64,000 nt of DNA. It comes from Gallionella sp. GTDB taxonomy: Bacteria; Pseudomonadota; Gammaproteobacteria; Burkholderiales; Gallionellaceae. Shown here piece by piece: positions 45,647-56,498 of this stretch. The stretch is taken from NCBI GenBank assembly GCA_028687575.1, contig JAQTZW010000002.1, positions 1 through 64,000 on the forward strand, given 5' to 3'. The notes under the pieces are model-generated. The model saw nothing but the letters and a program-made list of their open reading frames with translations, was not told the DNA's origin and did no database searches. A program made the position numbers and the translations under genes. How positions within the stretch are numbered: the first letter of the stretch is position 1; every line of letters begins with the position of its first letter.

Positions 45647-46902
45647 TATCTGGCTCCTTGCAGGGATTGCAGGTGGGCGATACGCAACGCGGCGGGCGGG
45701 TGCGAATCGTGGAAGCGCGAATACAGCGGGTCGGGCGTCAGCGTCGCGGCGTTGTCCTGATAGAGCTTGACCAGCGCGTTGACCAGATCGGTGGCGGCGG
45801 TCTGGCTGGCGGCATAGGCATCGGCCTCGAACTCGTGGCGGCGCGACCAGGCCGACATCAGTGGACCCAGCAAAAAGCTGAATACCGGCAGCACCATGAA
45901 GAACAGCAGCAGCGCCAGCGCCGTGCCGGGCGTTTGCACGCCCAGACCTCGGTAGAACCAGTCGGTCTGCATCAGCACGCCCAGCAACCACAAAAAGACC
46001 AGGCTCAGTGCGAAGGTCAGCACCATGCGCTGGATGACGTGGCGGCGCTTGAAATGGCCCAGTTCGTGCGCCAGCACCGCCTCGACTTCATGGCTGTTCA
46101 GGCGCTCCAGCAGGGTGTCGAAGAATACGATGCGTTTGGTCTTGCCGAAGCCGGTGAAATAGGCGTTGCCGTGCGCACTGCGGCGGCTGCCGTCCATCAC
46201 AAACAGGCCGCTGGAGGTAAAGCCGCATTTTTTTAGTAGCGCCTCGATGCGCGACTTCATCGCCTCGTCCTGCAGCGGGGAGAATTTATTGAACAGCGGT
46301 GCGATGAAACTCGGGTAGATGAACAGCAACAAGAGATTGAACACCACCCACACCGCCCACACATACAGCCACCAGTATTCACCCATGCGTCCCATCAGCC
46401 ACAACACGCCCGCCAGCAGCGGCAGGCCGAGTGCCGCCCCCAACAGCAGGCCTTTCAGCGTGTCCAGCAGGTAGAGCTTGAGCGTCATGTGATTGAAACC
46501 GAAGCGTTGCTCGATGCGGAAGGTGCGGTACAGGTTGAACGGCATTTCCAGCAGCGATGTGAGCAGCAGCACGCCGACCACGGTCGCCAGACCCTGCACC
46601 AGTGCAGAGTCGAACAGCGTTTGGCTGAGATTGGCGGCCAGTTGGATGCCACCGCCCAGCGTGAATGCCAGCAACAACGCCGCATCGAAGATATCTCCCA
46701 GCATGGTGAAACTGGTTTTGGCGGAAGTGTAATCGGCGGCCTTCTGGTGACTCTCAAGACTGATGCGGCTCTGAAAGGCCTCCGGCACAGCATGGCGATG
46801 CGCGACTACATGCCGCAGATGGCGGCGCGCGAGCCACAGTTTGGCCAGCGTGGTGAGCGCCAGCGTGACGGTGAAGATGAGGGTGAAGAGCGAGGGTGTC
46901 AT
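45646..46902 (-). CDS. M48 family membrane metalloprotease (Ste24/CAAX protease-like)
   Basis: 418 residues with about seven hydrophobic helices. The zinc site is HELGHFKRRHV (HExxH) with the third ligand Glu in HEFEADAYA. Other Ste24 marks are NAYFTGFGKTKRIVFFD and FSPLQDEAMKSRIEALLKK. In bacteria these proteases handle envelope protein quality control; the prenyl-processing name is by homology only. Start at ATG 46902, just before the first helix. It is divergent from orn, 85 bp away. Confidence 0.92.
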   Translation of the reverse strand: MTPSLFTLIFTVTLALTTLAKLWLARRHLRHVVAHRHAVPEAFQSRISLESHQKAADYTSAKTSFTMLGDIFDAALLLAFTLGGGIQLAANLSQTLFDSALVQGLATVVGVLLLTSLLEMPFNLYRTFRIEQRFGFNHMTLKLYLLDTLKGLLLGAALGLPLLAGVLWLMGRMGEYWWLYVWAVWVVFNLLLLFIYPSFIAPLFNKFSPLQDEAMKSRIEALLKKCGFTSSGLFVMDGSRRSAHGNAYFTGFGKTKRIVFFDTLLERLNSHEVEAVLAHELGHFKRRHVIQRMVLTFALSLVFLWLLGVLMQTDWFYRGLGVQTPGTALALLLFFMVLPVFSFLLGPLMSAWSRRHEFEADAYAASQTAATDLVNALVKLYQDNAATLTPDPLYSRFHDSHPPAALRIAHLQSLQGAR

Positions 46903-46987
46903 ATGCAAAAGCGTGTGATTTGTTGGTGTCGGAAAGCGCGCTTGTGACACAATATGCGCCTTACCGTTCAATGAAAGCGCGCAAATT

Positions 46988-47533
46988 ATGGCACAGAATC
47001 AAAACAATCTTGTCTGGATAGACATGGAAATGACGGGCTTGCTCCCGGATACTGACCGCATTCTCGAAATTGCCATCGTCATTACCGACAGTAATCTGGA
47101 AACCATCGCGGAGGCGCCGGTGCTGGTGGTGCATCAGCCCGACAGCGTTCTGGACGGAATGGACGATTGGAATAAATCTACGCACGGCAAGTCCGGCCTG
47201 ATCGAACGGGTTAAGGCCTCCACACTGGATGATGCGACAGTGGAGATGCAAATGGTTGAATTCCTTAAGCAGTATGTGCCGGAGCGCACATCGCCCATGT
47301 GCGGTAATTCCATTTGTCAGGACAGGCGCTTCCTGGCGCGCTGGATGCCAAAATTTGAAGACTATTTCCATTACCGTAATCTGGATGTCAGCACGCTCAA
47401 GGAACTGGTCAAGCGCTGGAAGCCGGAGGTTGCCAAGGGACTGAAGAAGCACGGCAAGCACGAGGCGCTGGCCGACATCTACGAATCCATTGCCGAAATG
47501 AAGCATTACCGCGAACATTTCATCAAGCTGTAA
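46988..47533 (+). CDS. orn: oligoribonuclease Orn
   Basis: 181 residues, standard. A DnaQ-fold DEDDh exonuclease that degrades 2-5 nt RNAs and pGpG, so it finishes cyclic-di-GMP turnover. Motifs: WIDMEMTGL (Asp, Glu), [12 protein letters not shown] (Asp) and [16 protein letters not shown] (His and Asp). It fits the c-di-GMP theme of the window. Start at ATG 46988 has little ribosome-binding site. Confidence 0.97.
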   Translation: MAQNQNNLVWIDMEMTGLLPDTDRILEIAIVITDSNLETIAEAPVLVVHQPDSVLDGMDDWNKSTHGKSGLIERVKASTLDDATVEMQMVEFLKQYVPERTSPMCGNSICQDRRFLARWMPKFEDYFHYRNLDVSTLKELVKRWKPEVAKGLKKHGKHEALADIYESIAEMKHYREHFIKL

Positions 47534-47572
47534 ATCCGGGCGCAACGGCCCGTTTCTATTGGGGAGGCAGTC

Positions 47573-48013
47573 ATGTACCAACGTATTCTGGTTCCGGTTG
47601 ACGGCAGCGAGACATCCGACAAGGCCCTGCAGGAGGCACTCAAGGTGGCGGCGGGACAGTCTGCCACCTTGCTGTTGTTGCACGTGGTTGAGGAGATGCA
47701 GTTCTTCGATACCGAGGGCTATGTCAACTATGCAGAGTTACGCGAGCTGACCCGGCAGATCGGCGAGCGCACCTTGAGCCGGGCGCAGGAACAGGTCAAG
47801 CAAGCAGGACAAACGGCAGAAACCAAGCTGGTCGAGAGTATGGGCGAGCGCACTGCGACTGTCATTGATGCCGAAGCCACTACTTGGCATGCCGATCTAG
47901 TGGTGATCGGTACCCATGGCCGCTCCGGCTTCAGTCATCTGCTGTTTGGCAGCGTGGCCGAAGGCGTGGTGCGTGGCTCGTCCTTGCCCGTGCTGCTGGT
48001 GCGCAGTCAGTAA
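47573..48013 (+). CDS. universal stress protein (UspA family)
   Basis: 146 residues, one Usp domain. It starts MYQRILVPVDGSETSDKALQ and has the ATP-binding type GxxGxnG/GxS(T) end, VVIGTHGRSGFSHLLFGSVA, so it belongs to the ATP-binding class. GGGAGG lies 6 bp before the start. It follows orn by 39 bp, perhaps in the same transcript. Role in stress survival is inferred from the family. Confidence 0.93.
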   Translation: MYQRILVPVDGSETSDKALQEALKVAAGQSATLLLLHVVEEMQFFDTEGYVNYAELRELTRQIGERTLSRAQEQVKQAGQTAETKLVESMGERTATVIDAEATTWHADLVVIGTHGRSGFSHLLFGSVAEGVVRGSSLPVLLVRSQ

Positions 48014-48055
48014 CTTCGAACGGAGCGGGTCCGTTGAATCAAGCGCCAGCCCCAT

Positions 48056-48085
48056 GGCGGAGCGAGCTGGGGCGGAGCGAGCTGG
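48056..48085. repeat. tandem 15-bp direct repeat
   Basis: Two exact adjacent copies of GGCGGAGCGAGCTGG in the gap between the usp and GGDEF genes. No function apparent. Confidence 0.8.
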
Positions 48086-48104
48086 CTACAGGTGGCGAGA
48101 GGAT

Positions 48105-49892
48105 TTACGATTGTCCGGCAAGCGGCGCGCTGTAGATGCAATAGCGGTTGCGTCCGGCATGTTTGGCTTGGTACAGCGCGGTGTCGGCCTTGTGGATCAG
48201 CATGTCTTGATCGTCGCCATGCTGTGGGGAAGTCGCAATTCCGATGCTGGCACCAATTTGGATGTCATGCCCATTGATTGTTATCGGCTGTTCGATTTCG
48301 GCGATTATCCTGGCGGCGATATTGGTGCCTGTCTGCTGGTGGCTTGAACTGAGTAGCAGAATGGCGAACTCATCCCCACCGAGTCGGGCGACGATGTCCG
48401 TCTCGCGGCGTTCATGGGTGAGTATCCTGGCGACCTCCTGCAACAACGCATCGCCGGTCTGATGGCCGTAGCTATCGTTCACCGGTTTGAATCTGTCCAA
48501 ATCAATAAACAGTAGCGCCAGCGAAAGTTTTTCTCGGCGCGCCAGCTTGAGATATTCATCGAATCTGGCATGGAACTGCGTGCGGTTGGCCAGGCCGGTG
48601 AGCGGGTCGGTCATTGCCAGCCGCTGCACTTCCTGCTGTGCCAGTTTGCGCTCAGTGATGTCCTGCACCGTACCGTCCGAGCGGATGACCTCTCCCGACT
48701 CGCTTAACTGATGGATGCAGCGTTCATGCACCCAGCGTGTCTCACCGTTATCCTTGCGCACGATGCGGTGTTCGATGTCATAAGGATGTTTTCCTGCCAG
48801 TGAGTCCTGATAATTTTTATTAACATAATCCAGGTCGTCGGGGTGGATGGTGTCCAGGAACGCATTCAGGCTGGCGCCGAAGTGTTGCGGGTCTATGCCG
48901 AAGATCCTGAAGATTTCGTCTGACCAGTGCAGTTGGCCGGTGATCAGATCCAGGCTCCAGCTGCCGATGTTGGCCACGCTCTGTGCCATCTTCAGCGAGG
49001 ACTCAATGCGTTTTAGTTTGGTAATGTCGGTGCTGACGGCGACATACTGGAAGGGCTTTCCCGACTGGTCGAGAAACGGCTGGATGGTCGCTTCTACCCA
49101 GTAGAAATCGCCGTTCTTGCTGCGATTCCTGAATTCGCCATGCCAGGTCTTGCCGGAGGTGATTGTTTGCCAGAGGTCGGCATAATACTGCTCTGGATGT
49201 CCGCCAGAATTCAGTATGCGATGATTCTGTCCCAGTAGTTCCTGCTGGCTATAGCCGCTGATCTCACACAGTTTGTCGTTGGCATAGGTGATGTTGCCCC
49301 GGGTGTCGGAGATGCTGACGATGGCATGGGCATCCAGCGTCTTTTTCTGGAAACTCAGCTCGCGGTTCTTTGCATTCAGCTCCTGCTCCTTGCTGCGCAA
49401 TTCTATCGCCAGTGCCAGTACGCCGACGCACTGAATCAGGAAATCCACTTCTTGCTGGTTGTATTTGGCGCCTGCCGGCAGATAGAACACCAGCACGCCC
49501 AGCACTTGCTCGCCGGACAGGATGGGGATGTTGTAATGGCCGTGCGGTTGTATGCCGTCGAACGTGATCTCGTGGCGCTCGTCCATGCAGGCGGCATAGA
49601 CTGGCTGGCGCGTCTGTGCGGCACGGCCACACAGACACTCACCCCACCTGACGTTGGCGCAACGTGTGAGGATCTCTACGCACAGGTTGCGCTGGGCTAC
49701 CAGTTTCAGAGTAGGAGTGCCGCTTGCGTCGGTATCCGTCAGGAAGATGCCGGCTCTGGGCAGCAGCGATAGCCAGCTCAAGTCCAGAAGCGCGTCCAGA
49801 CACGCCCCCAGCATTTCCTGCATCGGAACGGGGCGGGCGACGATCTTGAAGAGTTGACTCAGCGCCTGGTTGTTTTCGTGGAGGTGCGACAT
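48105..49892 (-). CDS. GAF-PAS-PAS-GGDEF diguanylate cyclase
   Basis: 595 residues, soluble. GAF (about 15-165, with LCGRAAQTRQPVY), two PAS domains (about 185-300, with CEISGYSQQELLGQ; about 305-425), then GGDEF (about 430-590). The active site ARLGGDEFAI is intact and the inhibitory I-site RETD lies five residues ahead, so it should make c-di-GMP with product inhibition. No EAL domain. PAS parts resemble those of the large hybrid kinase. Input signal unknown. Confidence 0.93.
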   Translation of the reverse strand: MSHLHENNQALSQLFKIVARPVPMQEMLGACLDALLDLSWLSLLPRAGIFLTDTDASGTPTLKLVAQRNLCVEILTRCANVRWGECLCGRAAQTRQPVYAACMDERHEITFDGIQPHGHYNIPILSGEQVLGVLVFYLPAGAKYNQQEVDFLIQCVGVLALAIELRSKEQELNAKNRELSFQKKTLDAHAIVSISDTRGNITYANDKLCEISGYSQQELLGQNHRILNSGGHPEQYYADLWQTITSGKTWHGEFRNRSKNGDFYWVEATIQPFLDQSGKPFQYVAVSTDITKLKRIESSLKMAQSVANIGSWSLDLITGQLHWSDEIFRIFGIDPQHFGASLNAFLDTIHPDDLDYVNKNYQDSLAGKHPYDIEHRIVRKDNGETRWVHERCIHQLSESGEVIRSDGTVQDITERKLAQQEVQRLAMTDPLTGLANRTQFHARFDEYLKLARREKLSLALLFIDLDRFKPVNDSYGHQTGDALLQEVARILTHERRETDIVARLGGDEFAILLLSSSHQQTGTNIAARIIAEIEQPITINGHDIQIGASIGIATSPQHGDDQDMLIHKADTALYQAKHAGRNRYCIYSAPLAGQS

Positions 49893-50059
49893 TTGCTATC
49901 GGTAAGGCTCGTTTCGGGACGGAGCGGATTATATGCCTGGCAGGCGGTTAAGTCGCAGGTCATCGCGGCTTGCATGAGCGTGAGCAGGTGCTGGCTGCCA
50001 AGTCCTTTTTGCGTAGCAGAACATTCAATCCAGATTGTTCATTAGAGCAGAGTGTGCCT

Positions 50060-50158
50060 CCAAACCCCCTCCAACTCCCCCTTGACAGGGGGAGAGCCGA
50101 GCTAGATCCTCCTCTGTCAAGGGGAGAGCGTAGCGATGGGCTATGTGAGGGGTTTGGG
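50060..50158. repeat. GC-rich palindromic intergenic element after hemH
   Basis: About 100 bp. Outer ends CAAACCCC/GGGGTTTG face each other. Two inner, mutually inverted modules carry CTCCCCCTTGACAGGGGGAG and a diverged copy around CTGTCAAGGGGAG. It can fold as one long cruciform. It differs in sequence from the units in the restriction island, although the plan is similar. The rest of the 292-bp gap holds nothing else seen. Confidence 0.75.
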
Positions 50159-50184
50159 CATAATGGATTATTTGGGTTCAATAA

Positions 50185-51273
50185 TCACTGCTTGGCCCCC
50201 ATAGCCAGCGCGCACTGGCGGCTCTGTTCCAGCGCGGCGGCATCGGGTTCGACCAGCCAGCCTTGCAGGTTGTCCGCCACCAGGTCGGTCAGCGCGTGTA
50301 TCCAGTCGTCGTTGTCGTTCATGCAGGGGATGTAGTGGTACTCGCCGCCGCCGGCATGCTGGAAATCCTCTTTTCCTTCCATCGCGATCTCTTCCAGCGT
50401 CTCCAGGCAGTCTGCGACGAAGCCGGGGCACACCACGTCCACCCGGCGGGTGTGCTGTTTGCCGAGTTCGAGAAGCGTGGCAGTGGTGTAGGGCTTGACC
50501 CATTCCGCCTTGCCGAAACGCGACTGGAAGCTCACCACGTACTGTTCCGCCGTCAGGCCGAGCGCCTCGGCCAGCAGCCGGCCGGTCTTGTGGCATTCGC
50601 AGTAATACGGGTCGCCCTTGTCCAGCGTGTATTGCGGCACGCCGTGGAAGCTCATCACCAGCTTGTCCGGGCGGCCATGTTTTTGCCAGTAGCGGCTGAT
50701 GTTGGCGGCCAGCGCCCCGATGTAGCCCGGATGGTCATGGAAATTGCGTACCGTGCGCAGCGCCGGCACGTTGCGCATCTTTTGCAGTGCAGCGTACACC
50801 TGGTCGAATACCGGCGCGGTGGAACTGGCGGCGTACTGCGGGAACATCGGCAGCACCAGGATGCGCTGGCAGTTTTGCGCTTTCAGCCGGGCTAGCGCAC
50901 CGGCGATGGACGGGTTGCCATAGCTCATCGCCACCTCGACCGCGAACCGCGCGTCGGTCCGCTGGCCCAGGAATCCTTTCAGCAGGGCCGCCTGCTTTTC
51001 GGTGTAGACGCGCAGCGGCGAGCCTTCGGAAAGCCAGATGCTGGCGTATTTTTCGGCAGATTTCTTCGGGCGCACGTTGAGGATGATGCCGTTCAGGATC
51101 AGCCACCAGACCAGTCGGGGGATCTCCACCACGCGCGGGTCGCCCAGGAACTGCTTCAGGTAAGGGCGCACCGCCTGGGCGGTGGGCGCGTCCGGTGTGC
51201 CGAGGTTGACCAGCAGGATGCCTGTGCTGGGGGGGGTGCCATGGGTGTAAGCGGGTTCGGTGTTGAAAGTCAT
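50185..51273 (-). CDS. hemH: ferrochelatase HemH
   Basis: 362 residues. It inserts Fe2+ into protoporphyrin IX, the last step of haem synthesis, needed by the cytochromes here. Recognisable parts: [20 protein letters not shown] at the start, [19 protein letters not shown] with the catalytic His, and [44 protein letters not shown]. The C-terminal Ala/Gln tail is longer than in many homologues. Divergent from the efflux operon, 157 bp apart. Confidence 0.97.
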   Translation of the reverse strand: MTFNTEPAYTHGTPPSTGILLVNLGTPDAPTAQAVRPYLKQFLGDPRVVEIPRLVWWLILNGIILNVRPKKSAEKYASIWLSEGSPLRVYTEKQAALLKGFLGQRTDARFAVEVAMSYGNPSIAGALARLKAQNCQRILVLPMFPQYAASSTAPVFDQVYAALQKMRNVPALRTVRNFHDHPGYIGALAANISRYWQKHGRPDKLVMSFHGVPQYTLDKGDPYYCECHKTGRLLAEALGLTAEQYVVSFQSRFGKAEWVKPYTTATLLELGKQHTRRVDVVCPGFVADCLETLEEIAMEGKEDFQHAGGGEYHYIPCMNDNDDWIHALTDLVADNLQGWLVEPDAAALEQSRQCALAMGAKQ

Positions 51274-51430
51274 AGTTCGTTGTTGCGGCTGCTGTGATGC
51301 CTGTTAGGGCCGTGAGCTGCTTTCTGTTGGGCGAGCGGCGATATTATCATCGTTCCCACTTTCCGCAAGTTTGACAAACAACTGTTTGAAAATTACATTG
51401 CCGAGGTTTTCAGCCCATCCTGCACAGCTA

Positions 51431-52462
51431 ATGAAACCGACCCTATTGTTAATCGCGTTCGCCCTTTTCCTCACTGCCTGCAACAAGCAGGCCGCCCCGC
51501 CTGCGCCTGTAGCGCGTGCAGTGTTGACGCAGTTGGTCGGCGAACAAGCCGGGCGCGGCAGCCAGGAGTACAGCGGGGAAGTGCGCGCGCGCGACGAGGC
51601 GCCGCTGGCGTTCCGTATCGGCGGCAAGCTGGTCGAGCGCAAGGTGGATGCGGGAGAGCGGGTCAGGGCGGGGCAGGAACTGGCGCGGCTGGATGCCGCC
51701 GATGCCAACTGGCAGGCAGGGGCCGCCGAGGCGCAGTTTTCTCAGGCCCAGGCCGAGATCAAACGCTACCGCGAGCTGCACGCCAAGGGCTTCGTCAGCC
51801 AGTCTGCGCTGGATGCGAAGGAGGCTGCCTACAAGGCCGCCGAGGCGCAGGCGGGACTGACCCGCAACCAGTCGAATTACACCCGAATCACCGCCGACCA
51901 TGACGGCGTGATCGCGGCGACGCTGGCCGAGGCGGGGCAGGTGGTGGCCGCCGGTCAGCCAGTGCTGCGGCTGGCGCGGGACGGCGCGCGCGAGGTGGCA
52001 ATCGCCATCCCCGAGACGCAATTCGGCCAACGCAAACTGGGCGAACCGGTGCGCGTCACGCTGTTGGCCGACGGTGCTGCGTTCGAAGGTCGCTTGCGCG
52101 AACTGTCGCAGGCCGCCGATCCGGCCAGCCGCAGCTATGCGGCGCGCGTCGAACTGGCCGGCGATACCTCCCGGCTGGCGCTGGGGATGACGGCAAGGGT
52201 GACTTTTGCCGCCGATCAGGGCGCGGGTCTGCTGGTGCCGCTGACCGCCATCTTCCAGCAGGGTAATCAGTCGGCGGTGTGGGTGGTTGGCGCGGACAAC
52301 GCGCTCAGTCTGCGCACGGTGCAGATCGAAGCCTGGCGCGACCAGGGCGCGGTGCTTAAAGATGGCGTGGCGGCGGGCGAGCGCATCGTCAGCGCCGGGG
52401 TGCACAAGCTGGCTGCCGGCGAAAAAGTCCGCATCATCAACAACAACGGCAGCGCGCCATGA
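51431..52462 (+). CDS. RND efflux periplasmic adaptor (membrane fusion lipoprotein)
   Basis: 343 residues. Signal peptide with lipobox LTAC (lipidated Cys17). The order is beta-barrel/lipoyl/helical hairpin/lipoyl: GGKLVERKVDAGERVRAGQ, a coiled hairpin (about 90-145), ITADHDGVIAATLAEAGQVV, then the barrel and membrane-proximal domains. It links the RND pump to an outer-membrane channel. Start ATG 51431 begins the signal peptide; longer frame upstream is not typical. Overlaps the pump gene by 4 bp. No TolC-like gene is adjacent. Confidence 0.92.
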   Translation: MKPTLLLIAFALFLTACNKQAAPPAPVARAVLTQLVGEQAGRGSQEYSGEVRARDEAPLAFRIGGKLVERKVDAGERVRAGQELARLDAADANWQAGAAEAQFSQAQAEIKRYRELHAKGFVSQSALDAKEAAYKAAEAQAGLTRNQSNYTRITADHDGVIAATLAEAGQVVAAGQPVLRLARDGAREVAIAIPETQFGQRKLGEPVRVTLLADGAAFEGRLRELSQAADPASRSYAARVELAGDTSRLALGMTARVTFAADQGAGLLVPLTAIFQQGNQSAVWVVGADNALSLRTVQIEAWRDQGAVLKDGVAAGERIVSAGVHKLAAGEKVRIINNNGSAP

Positions 52463-55400
52463 AGCGCATGCCCAATCTGTCCGCATGGGCGCTCAAGCAT
52501 CAGCAGATGGTGGTGTATCTCATCATCGTGCTGATGGCGGCAGGCGCGATCTCCTATTTCAAGCTGGGCCGCGCCGAAGACCCCGATTTCACCTTCAAGG
52601 TGATGGTGGTGCGCACGCTGTGGCCGGGGGCTACTGCCGAGCAGGTGGAGCATGAACTGACCGAACGCATCGAGAAGAAATTGCAGGAGACGCCCTGGGT
52701 GGATGTGGTGCGTTCCGCGTCCAAGCCGGGCGAGTCGCTGGTGTTCGTGCAGCTCAAGGATTACACGCCCAAGCCGGATGTGCCGGAATCCTGGCGGCAG
52801 GTGCGCAAGAAGCTGGACGACATCCGTTACACCTTGCCGGAAGGCGTGCAGGGACCGTTCCCCAACGATGAATTCGGCGATGTGCAGATCAACGTATTCG
52901 CGCTGACCGGCGACGGCTTCGATCTGGCCCAGTTGCGCCGCTACGCCGACCGCATCGCGCTCGATCTGAAGCATGTGCCGGACGTCAAACGCGTCGAGCT
53001 GATAGGCGTGCAGGACGAAAAAATCTACCTGGAAGCCTCTTCCGCCAAACTTGCGGCGATGGGGGTGACGCCCGCGCAGATCGCCGCTGCACTACGGCTG
53101 CAGAACGCGGTTGCCCCCGGCGGCTTCGTCGAAACCGGCAGCGACCGCGTGTGGATGCGGGTGAGCGGCGAATTCGACAGCGTGGCGCGCATCCGCGATG
53201 CCGATCTGGTGGTTAACGGCCAGCATCTGCGACTGGGCGACATCGTCAAGGTGACGCGCGGCCTGTCCGATCCGCCCAAGCCGATGATGCGGGTCGGCGG
53301 CGTGCCCGCGATCGGCATCGGCGTGGTGATGGACAAGGGCGGCAACGTCATCCAGCTGGGCGAGAACCTGAAGGCGGCGATGCAGGAAGAATCGGCGGCG
53401 CTGCCCGCCGGCGTGGAGGTGCATGTGGTGGCCAACCAGCCCGAGGTGGTGAAAGGCTCGATCTCGTTGTTCCAGGAATCGCTGGGCGAGGCCATCCTGA
53501 TCGTGCTGGCGGTGTCGTTTTTGAGTCTGGGCTGGCGCACCGGCACGGTGGTGGCGCTGTCCATCCCGCTGGTACTGGCGATTACTTTCTTTTTGATGAA
53601 GGTGTTCGGCATAGACTTGCAGCGTATCTCGCTGGGCGCGCTGGTGATAGCACTGGGCCTGCTGGTGGACGACGCGATCATCGCGGTGGAGATGATGGTG
53701 GTGAAGATGGAGCAGGGCTGGGACAAGTTCCGCGCCGCCACCTTCGCCTACACCTCGACCGCCTTCCCGATGCTGACCGGCACCTTGATCACCGCCGCCG
53801 CGTTCACGCCGGTGGGCTTCTCCAAATCGGCGGCCAGCGAATACACCATCTCCATCTTCCAGGTGGTGACCATCGCGTTGCTGACTTCCTGGATCGTGGC
53901 GGTGGTGTTCACCCCCTATCTGGGCTACCGGCTGCTCGACCAGAAAAAGCTGATCGCCCAGGCGCAAAAACACGGCGAGGACATCTACGATACGCCGTTC
54001 TATCGTCGTTTCCGCGCGTTGCTGACTTGGTGTCTGCGCAACCGCTGGAAAGTGATCCTGGCTACCTTGCTGATCTTCGTGGTTTCGATGGCGGCGTTCG
54101 GCAAATTCGTGCAGAAGCAGTTCTTCCCGTCTGCCAGTCGCGTGGAATTGATGGTGGACGTGTGGCTGCCGCAGGGCGCGTCACTCAAGGCTACCGCGCA
54201 CGAGGTGGGGCGCATCGAGCAACTGCTCAATGGCGATGCGGCGGTCGAACACTATTCGTCCTATATCGGAAACGGTGCGCCGCGCTTCTTTCTGTCGCTG
54301 GAACAGCAGTTGTTCGCCGACAACTTCGGCCAGTTCGTCATCGTCACCAAGGGGCTCAAAGAGCGCGAAGACCTGCTGCACCGCTTGCAGCAGCGGTTTG
54401 CCGCCGACGACTTTTCGCATATCAGGGTGCGCGTGGTGCGACTCGAAAATGGCCCGCCAATAGGCTATCCGGTGCAGTTCCGGGTGCGCGGCGAGGATGT
54501 CAGTCAGTTGCGCGATATCGCCGGACAGGTTTCGTCGCTGATGCGCGCTAATCCGCATCTGCAGAACGTCAACTTCAGCTGGAACGAAAAGATCAAGAGC
54601 GTGCGCATCGAGGTGGATCAGGACAAGGCGCGGCATCTGGGCGTGTCCAGCCAGGAGGTGTCACAGGCGTTGCAGGGCTGGCTGAACGGCATTGCCTTGA
54701 CGCAGTACCGCGAGGGCGACCAGCTGATAGACGTGGTGTTCCGGGGGCAGAAGGGCCAGGCGTCGGAAGTGTCACTGGACCGCCTGCCCGATCTGGATGT
54801 GCCGCTGGCGGGTGGCCGCCACGTGCCGCTGGCGCAACTGGCGAAACTGGTTCCGGTGCAGGAGGAGGGCGTCATCTGGCGGCGAAACCGGCTGCCGGAC
54901 ATGACGGTGCGCGCCGACATGGCCGACCAGACCCAGCCCGCCACGGTGTCGGTGGCGCTCAACAAGCAGCTCGACGAACTGCGCGCCAAATTGCCGCCCG
55001 GCTACTACATCGAGATGGGCGGCAGCATCGAGGAATCCGCCAAGGGCGAGACCGCCATCGCGGCGGTGATGCCGATGATGCTGGTGGGCGTGATCACGCT
55101 GTTGATGATCCAGTTGCAGAGCATCAGCCGCACCGTGATGGTGTTGCTCACCGCGCCGCTCGGCCTGATAGGCGTGGCGTTGGCGCTGCTGGTGTTCCAT
55201 GTGCCGTTCGGATTCGTCGCCAACCTGGGCTTCATCGCGCTGGCCGGCATGATCATGCGCAACTCGGTGATTCTGGTTGACCAGATCGGTCAGGACGAGG
55301 CGGCCGGCATCCCGCGCTGGGACGCCATCATCGGCGCGACGGTGCGGCGCTTCCGCCCCATCATGCTGACAGCAGCCGCCGCGATACTGGCGATGATCCC

Positions 55401-55530
55401 GCTGACCCGTCAGGTGTTCTGGGGACCGATGGCGGTCTCCATCATGGGCGGGCTGGTGGTGGCCACGCTGCTGACCTGCCTGTTCCTGCCGGCGCTGTAC
55501 GCCGCGTGGTTCAAGGTGCGCGAGGCGTGA
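52459..55530 (+). CDS. RND-family efflux pump (AcrB/HAE-1-like)
   Basis: 1023 residues, usual length. Twelve helices in two halves with large periplasmic loops. The fourth helix has [20 protein letters not shown] (the proton-relay acidic pair) and other RND marks are [35 protein letters not shown] and [19 protein letters not shown]. It exports small molecules with the proton-motive force; the substrate is unknown. ATGA overlap with the adaptor, GTGA overlap with rlmF. Confidence 0.94.
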   Translation: MKRMPNLSAWALKHQQMVVYLIIVLMAAGAISYFKLGRAEDPDFTFKVMVVRTLWPGATAEQVEHELTERIEKKLQETPWVDVVRSASKPGESLVFVQLKDYTPKPDVPESWRQVRKKLDDIRYTLPEGVQGPFPNDEFGDVQINVFALTGDGFDLAQLRRYADRIALDLKHVPDVKRVELIGVQDEKIYLEASSAKLAAMGVTPAQIAAALRLQNAVAPGGFVETGSDRVWMRVSGEFDSVARIRDADLVVNGQHLRLGDIVKVTRGLSDPPKPMMRVGGVPAIGIGVVMDKGGNVIQLGENLKAAMQEESAALPAGVEVHVVANQPEVVKGSISLFQESLGEAILIVLAVSFLSLGWRTGTVVALSIPLVLAITFFLMKVFGIDLQRISLGALVIALGLLVDDAIIAVEMMVVKMEQGWDKFRAATFAYTSTAFPMLTGTLITAAAFTPVGFSKSAASEYTISIFQVVTIALLTSWIVAVVFTPYLGYRLLDQKKLIAQAQKHGEDIYDTPFYRRFRALLTWCLRNRWKVILATLLIFVVSMAAFGKFVQKQFFPSASRVELMVDVWLPQGASLKATAHEVGRIEQLLNGDAAVEHYSSYIGNGAPRFFLSLEQQLFADNFGQFVIVTKGLKEREDLLHRLQQRFAADDFSHIRVRVVRLENGPPIGYPVQFRVRGEDVSQLRDIAGQVSSLMRANPHLQNVNFSWNEKIKSVRIEVDQDKARHLGVSSQEVSQALQGWLNGIALTQYREGDQLIDVVFRGQKGQASEVSLDRLPDLDVPLAGGRHVPLAQLAKLVPVQEEGVIWRRNRLPDMTVRADMADQTQPATVSVALNKQLDELRAKLPPGYYIEMGGSIEESAKGETAIAAVMPMMLVGVITLLMIQLQSISRTVMVLLTAPLGLIGVALALLVFHVPFGFVANLGFIALAGMIMRNSVILVDQIGQDEAAGIPRWDAIIGATVRRFRPIMLTAAAAILAMIPLTRQVFWGPMAVSIMGGLVVATLLTCLFLPALYAAWFKVREA

Positions 55531-56477
55531 GCCGCCCGGCCAGCCGCGATGCGGCAGAGGTGAAGGCCGGCCTGCATCCGCGCAACCCGCACCGCCACCG
55601 TTACGACTTTGCGCGGCTGATCGCCGCCAGCCCGGAACTGGCCCCGTTCGTGTCGCCCAACGCCTACGGCGACGCCTCGGTGGATTTTGCCGATCCGGCG
55701 GCGGTCCGGGCGCTTAACCGCGCCATCCTGCTGCTGGAATACGACATCCGCGACTGGGACATCCCGGCAGGCTATCTGTGTCCGCCGATACCGGGTCGCG
55801 CCGACTACCTGCACCATCTGGCTGACCTGCTGGCCGAAGACGGCGGCGACATCCCGCGCCGGGTACGGGCGCTGGACATCGGCACGGGGGCGAACTGCGT
55901 CTATCCGCTGATCGGTCAGCGCAGCTACGGCTGGCAGTTCGTCGGCACCGATATAGACCCCGCCGCGCTGGCCAACGCGCAGCGCGTGCTGGAGGCCAAC
56001 GGGCTGGGCGGGGCGATCACGCTGCGCCTGCAAGCGTCGCGGCAGGCGATCTTCCGGGGCGTGGTGCAGCCGGGCGAGGCGTTCGACGTCACGCTGTGCA
56101 ACCCGCCGTTCCACGCTTCGCAGGCCGAAGCGGGTGCGGGCACGCAGCGCAAATGGAATAATCTGGGGCGGGAGTCTGCCGGTAAGCCGCAGCTGAATTT
56201 TGGCGGGCAGGGCGCGGAGCTGTGGTGTCCCGGCGGCGAACAGGCGTTCATCTGCCGCATGATAGAAGAGAGCCGTCAGGTCAACGCCTGCTGGTTCACC
56301 ACGCTGGTGTCCAAATCCGCCAGCCTGCCCGCCGTGTACCGCGCGCTGGAGCGGGCCGGCGTGCAGGAGGTGCGCACCATCGGCATGGCGCAGGGCCAGA
56401 AGCAGAGCCGCATCGTTGCCTGGAGTTTCCGCGATGCCGCGCAACGCCGGGCTTGGCGACAGGCGCGCCGGGCTTGA
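55527..56477 (+). CDS. rlmF: 23S rRNA (adenine(1618)-N6)-methyltransferase RlmF
   Basis: 316 residues. It starts at GTG 55527 (GTGA overlap with the pump stop); a GTG 21 bp upstream is possible. RlmF marks: [27 protein letters not shown] (SAM loop), and CNPPFHAS, the catalytic NPPF for N6-adenine methylation. The [11 protein letters not shown] end is also typical. Translation is coupled to the efflux pump gene but the functions are unrelated; this is probably an accidental operon. Confidence 0.94.
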   Translation: MSRPASRDAAEVKAGLHPRNPHRHRYDFARLIAASPELAPFVSPNAYGDASVDFADPAAVRALNRAILLLEYDIRDWDIPAGYLCPPIPGRADYLHHLADLLAEDGGDIPRRVRALDIGTGANCVYPLIGQRSYGWQFVGTDIDPAALANAQRVLEANGLGGAITLRLQASRQAIFRGVVQPGEAFDVTLCNPPFHASQAEAGAGTQRKWNNLGRESAGKPQLNFGGQGAELWCPGGEQAFICRMIEESRQVNACWFTTLVSKSASLPAVYRALERAGVQEVRTIGMAQGQKQSRIVAWSFRDAAQRRAWRQARRA

Positions 56478-56498
56478 CCTGTCTGCTATCATGCCGCG

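Noticed and set aside
48056..48085. The tandem 15-bp direct repeat as an attachment site
   Set aside because: There is no integrase or cargo between the copies, which are adjacent; more likely a slippage duplication.
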